Assembly: GCA_003158885.1 (NCBI GenBank)
Contig: PMLN01000197.1
Span: 349-7,529 of the forward strand
DNA length: 7,181 nucleotides
Reading direction: 5' to 3'
From: Anaerolineae bacterium
Lineage (GTDB): Bacteria; Chloroflexota; Anaerolineae; Anaerolineales; Villigracilaceae
This document shows, piece after piece, positions 4,640 to 7,181 of the stretch. Position numbers and translations under genes: made by a program. Every line of letters starts with the position of its first letter. Position 1 is the first letter of the stretch. The notes beneath the pieces are model-generated. The model was not told where the DNA came from, did not search any database, and saw only the letters and a list, made by a program, of their open reading frames with translations.

Positions 4640-6892
4640 TCATTTGAGCGAATCGCTCACGGTGGAATTGGTTAAAGGAATCAGAACGTGGAATTGGCTT
4701 CCCGGAAAATGAACTTCATCGTGGCCGGGGCTTTCCACCCAGATGCGGCCATTATGAGCCTCAACGATGCCTTTGGATAACGCCAATCCCAACCCTGAAC
4801 CGCTGCCTTTAAACCGGCTCCTGCTGGTGGAATGTTTGGCCAAGTCGCCCGTTTGATAGAATTTGGTGAAGATCAATTCGCGGAAATTCGGTTCGACACC
4901 CACACCCGTGTCACTGACAATGATTTCAACGCCGCCCTTCGGCAAATCACTCGGACGCGCATCAACCACACGGCCTGTGATCGTGATTTTGCCCTCATCC
5001 GGCGTAAACTTGATGGCATTATTCACCAAATGCTGGAAGATCTTTCGCAAGCTGTTCGGGTCGGCTATCAGGCTGGGAAGAACGGGTAGTTCAATGGAGA
5101 GCGACAGATGACGATCCAATGCTGCTTTGCTTTGCGCCTGGCACACTTCCTGGATCATATTGGCGAGATCCACTTCCTGAAGATGAAGCTGCAGGGAGCG
5201 TGAGTCAATCTGCGCAAGGTCGAACATCGAGTCCATGATCTCGTGCAGGCGAAGAGTCCCATCATGGATGCCTTTAAGAAACTGATGGATAGAAGGATCA
5301 ATACCCGGATTCTCCAAGAGCATTTCCGTGTAGCCTTTGATCACCGTTAGCGGGGTGCGAAGCTCATGGGAAGCGATGCTGATGAAATCGGATTTGGTCT
5401 GGTCAAGGCGCTGGAGGGCGCGGTTGGTGTTTTCCAACTCGCGGCGGGCACGGCGAAGTTCATTGTTTAAGCGCATCAGGTTATCCACCAGGCGCGCATT
5501 CTCCAGCGCAACCGCCGTCTGGTTTCCGAGGGCGCTGAGCGTCACAAGATCGTCCTCCGTATAACGCTGCTGCGAAAGTTTCGCGCCAAAAGCCAGCATC
5601 CCAATCCATTGTTTTTTGGATGAAATGGGGACGTAAACTTCACATTCGAGACTTTTGAACCATTCGTGTTCCGGCACCGAGGCGGCACGAAATGATGGAA
5701 GGAAGTCAATGTCGTATTGAAGAAGCGGGCGGCCATTCCGCGTGAAATGCGAAGCAATGGGGCCATTCTCAGCCAATTCAAGCGAGATGATCTGTCTTTC
5801 CTCGGCGTTCCGGACAGCGCGTAATTGATAAATCCGCGAGCCGTTCACGTCGCGGCTCTGATCCACAAGAAAAAGAAAGCCGCGTTGGACGCGCATATTT
5901 TCCATGATGATGCCCACCGCAACGCTGGCGAGCCGTTCCATCTCCAGAATATTGCTGATGCTTTCGCTGTATTCCTGCAAAGTGCGGCCGGCATTATATT
6001 GGTCAATATTGAGCCAGAGATCCACCAGCCGCCGGACAAGACCCAGCAGGGGCGCAAACAAGAGAGCCAGCAGCAACGAGATGACCGCGCCGAGGAACAA
6101 CGGATTGAAGTATGGCCGGGCCTGAGAGATTACTTCCACAAAATTCACGCCCAGCAAGTAGAACACCATGATCAAAAGTATGGTGATAAAGTAAACCAGG
6201 ATGCGCCGCATGATCTGACGAACGTCCGGCAGGTAATGAGTGAGCGCCAGATAACTCATCAGGGCAGCGGCCAGCACTCGAAGCGGATTACCCGCTACGC
6301 CCATCCCCGCCAAATTCGAGGCGTCATTGATGGCGATCAGTATGAAAGTTGGAATCCAATAAATCAGGCGGTTGCGTAAAAGCGGCTGCCGCGAGCGCTG
6401 ATACGCATCCCCCACGGCCCAAGCCGAGCCGATCATGAAGACCAGCCAGCCAAGAACTGCCCATGCCACGCCAAGCCGATCATTGGTCAGAATGAGGCCG
6501 CCGCTGGACCAGACCACACGCGGAAAAAACATTTCCCGGTTGAGAAGAACTACTTGAACAACGGCAACAACCCCGCCGACGATCAGCCAGGCCACCGGCG
6601 AACGCCGCATGAAAACGTAGGCTGTGATCGTCATCAGGAAGGCCAGAACCAGCGCGCCATAAACTTCGATATCCCCGAACGCGAGAGCATCCAATTGCGG
6701 CAAACGCCTGTCACGCCAGAATGCTTCAAAGATCCCAAGCCCAGCCCCCACCAGCGCATACAGAATCACAGGCCCGGCAGTAAGCTCCTGTCCCTTGCCA
6801 CGCACAATGGCAAAGAATATGACCGGCAAGTACAAGGCCGACATAATCGTAAGCAGGGTGAAGGAAATCAGGGCAGGATCGAGGGTAGACAT
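4640..6892 (-). CDS. Membrane-bound sensor histidine kinase with GAF domain
   Basis: Autophosphorylating sensor of a two-component system; stimulus and partner are unknown. The first 290 or so residues hold eight or nine hydrophobic segments (about 10-30, 41-58, 77-95, 100-117, 141-163, 173-190, 203-221, 229-254, 262-286), a large membrane-embedded sensor region. A GAF domain follows (about 305-467, ending LGNQTAVALENARL), then a coiled coil (about 468-500). The HisKA domain has the H-box FISIASHELRTPLTVIKG with phospho-acceptor H509. The ATPase domain has the N-box HLVNNAIKFT (621-630), G1 box DTGVGV (661-666), F-box FTKFY (675-679) and G2 box GSGSGLGLAL (696-705), so it should be active. 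No receiver domain is attached and no response regulator is nearby. ATG 6892 has no Shine-Dalgarno sequence; the mRNA may be leaderless. A start at M17 has none either. Confidence 0.95.
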   Translation of the reverse strand: MSTLDPALISFTLLTIMSALYLPVIFFAIVRGKGQELTAGPVILYALVGAGLGIFEAFWRDRRLPQLDALAFGDIEVYGALVLAFLMTITAYVFMRRSPVAWLIVGGVVAVVQVVLLNREMFFPRVVWSSGGLILTNDRLGVAWAVLGWLVFMIGSAWAVGDAYQRSRQPLLRNRLIYWIPTFILIAINDASNLAGMGVAGNPLRVLAAALMSYLALTHYLPDVRQIMRRILVYFITILLIMVFYLLGVNFVEVISQARPYFNPLFLGAVISLLLALLFAPLLGLVRRLVDLWLNIDQYNAGRTLQEYSESISNILEMERLASVAVGIIMENMRVQRGFLFLVDQSRDVNGSRIYQLRAVRNAEERQIISLELAENGPIASHFTRNGRPLLQYDIDFLPSFRAASVPEHEWFKSLECEVYVPISSKKQWIGMLAFGAKLSQQRYTEDDLVTLSALGNQTAVALENARLVDNLMRLNNELRRARRELENTNRALQRLDQTKSDFISIASHELRTPLTVIKGYTEMLLENPGIDPSIHQFLKGIHDGTLRLHEIMDSMFDLAQIDSRSLQLHLQEVDLANMIQEVCQAQSKAALDRHLSLSIELPVLPSLIADPNSLRKIFQHLVNNAIKFTPDEGKITITGRVVDARPSDLPKGGVEIIVSDTGVGVEPNFRELIFTKFYQTGDLAKHSTSRSRFKGSGSGLGLALSKGIVEAHNGRIWVESPGHDEVHFPGSQFHVLIPLTNSTVSDSLK

Positions 6893-6903
6893 GGAACAGC
6901 AAA

Positions 6904-6909
6904 AGTATA
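6904..6909 (-). promoter_or_regulatory. -10-like box of the histidine kinase gene
   Basis: TATACT on the - strand lies 11 bases before ATG 6892, so transcription would start only about four bases ahead of the start codon. It is part of the palindrome AGTATACT (6904-6911), so the same box also reads TATACT on the + strand. No good -35 hexamer is seen 16-18 bases upstream. This is a tentative call. Confidence 0.35.
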
Positions 6910-6942
6910 CTCGAATTCCATAAAGGGTATATCATTGAGGTT

Positions 6943-7181
6943 ATGAAACCTTTGTTTGAATTCCATATTACACGGCAGGCGCGGCAGAAATACCAGTTCG
7001 ATGAGACACTTTTCGCGACGGATGGCCGCGTGGTTTTTTTCGATTTTGGCGCAGCGCGCCGTTTTGCAGAACGAATCTACGCGGTGAGCGGCCGCCTCAT
7101 CCCCGCCTCAGACATCTACGCCCTGGGATTGATGGATGAAATCCTGCATCTCATCATCCGCCAGTACGAGAAACAGAATCC
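6943..7181 (+). CDS. N-terminal fragment, possibly of an alpha-amylase-family protein (runs off the window)
   Basis: Seventy-nine codons are visible, starting MKPLFEFHITRQARQKYQFDE and passing through ASDIYALGLMDEILHLIIRQYE before the right edge. The opening FEFH..RQAR..YQFDE..F and the later ALGLMDEILH recall the N-terminal region of alpha-amylase-family proteins of Anaerolineae. That is from memory of the family and no catalytic domain is in view, so the product remains tentative. There is no signal peptide. The frame stays open to the edge and codon use matches its neighbours. GAGG (6937-6940) is only two bases from ATG, closer than usual, and TATATC (6928-6933) lies nine bases upstream, so this transcript could also be nearly leaderless. 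Divergent from the histidine kinase across 50 bases, with which it may share control. Confidence 0.55.
   Translation, partial: MKPLFEFHITRQARQKYQFDETLFATDGRVVFFDFGAARRFAERIYAVSGRLIPASDIYALGLMDEILHLIIRQYEKQN

Noticed and set aside
5825..6379. Long open frame on the + strand opposite the histidine kinase (184 codons)
   Set aside because: Antisense to the membrane and GAF part of a clear kinase; its Gln/His-rich translation is what the complement of hydrophobic codons gives, so it is not a gene.

Overview
The window reads as chromosomal DNA of a Chloroflexota bacterium, most likely class Anaerolineae. This is inferred from the style of the proteins: a two-subunit glycine decarboxylase, a lipoprotein with a long Ser/Thr/Pro linker, and a many-pass membrane histidine kinase with a GAF domain. 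No marker gene proves it. Five genes are complete or nearly so, and one runs off the right edge.

Left part (1-3615, + strand): a glycine cleavage operon. It opens with the 3' part of a tandem glycine riboswitch. Only the tail of aptamer I is in the window, while aptamer II is complete and is followed by an intrinsic terminator that shares bases with its P1 helix, the layout of a glycine-activated switch. Then come gcvH (lipoyl carrier), gcvPA and gcvPB (the two chains of the PLP-dependent glycine decarboxylase), the last two overlapping by 8 bases. The operon closes at a strong hairpin terminator. gcvT and the lipoamide dehydrogenase gene are not in the window.

The least ordinary structure lies in the non-coding parts of this operon. 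The distal P3b arm of aptamer II (81-149) and the gcvH-gcvPA spacer (about 616-710) are both built from short GTC/GAC units in strict 8-nt or 9-nt phase, arranged as inverted arms. In the spacer, 31 of 32 positions pair in RNA, and all six departures from Watson-Crick pairing are G-U. The two elements look like members of one palindromic repeat family in opposite orientation.

Middle part (3635-4640, - strand): a secreted, probably lipid-anchored protein convergent with the operon, with its own sigma70-like promoter and a small leader hairpin. The 213 bases between it and the next gene hold that promoter, the leader hairpin and a weak candidate terminator.

Right part (4640-7181): a 750-residue membrane sensor histidine kinase on the - strand with no partner response regulator in view, and, divergent from it across 50 bases, the first 79 codons of a + strand gene that resembles the start of an alpha-amylase-family protein. 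The kinase start has no Shine-Dalgarno sequence but has a -10-like box 11 bases upstream, so its mRNA may be leaderless. Nothing in the sequence links the lipoprotein, kinase and last gene functionally to glycine cleavage.
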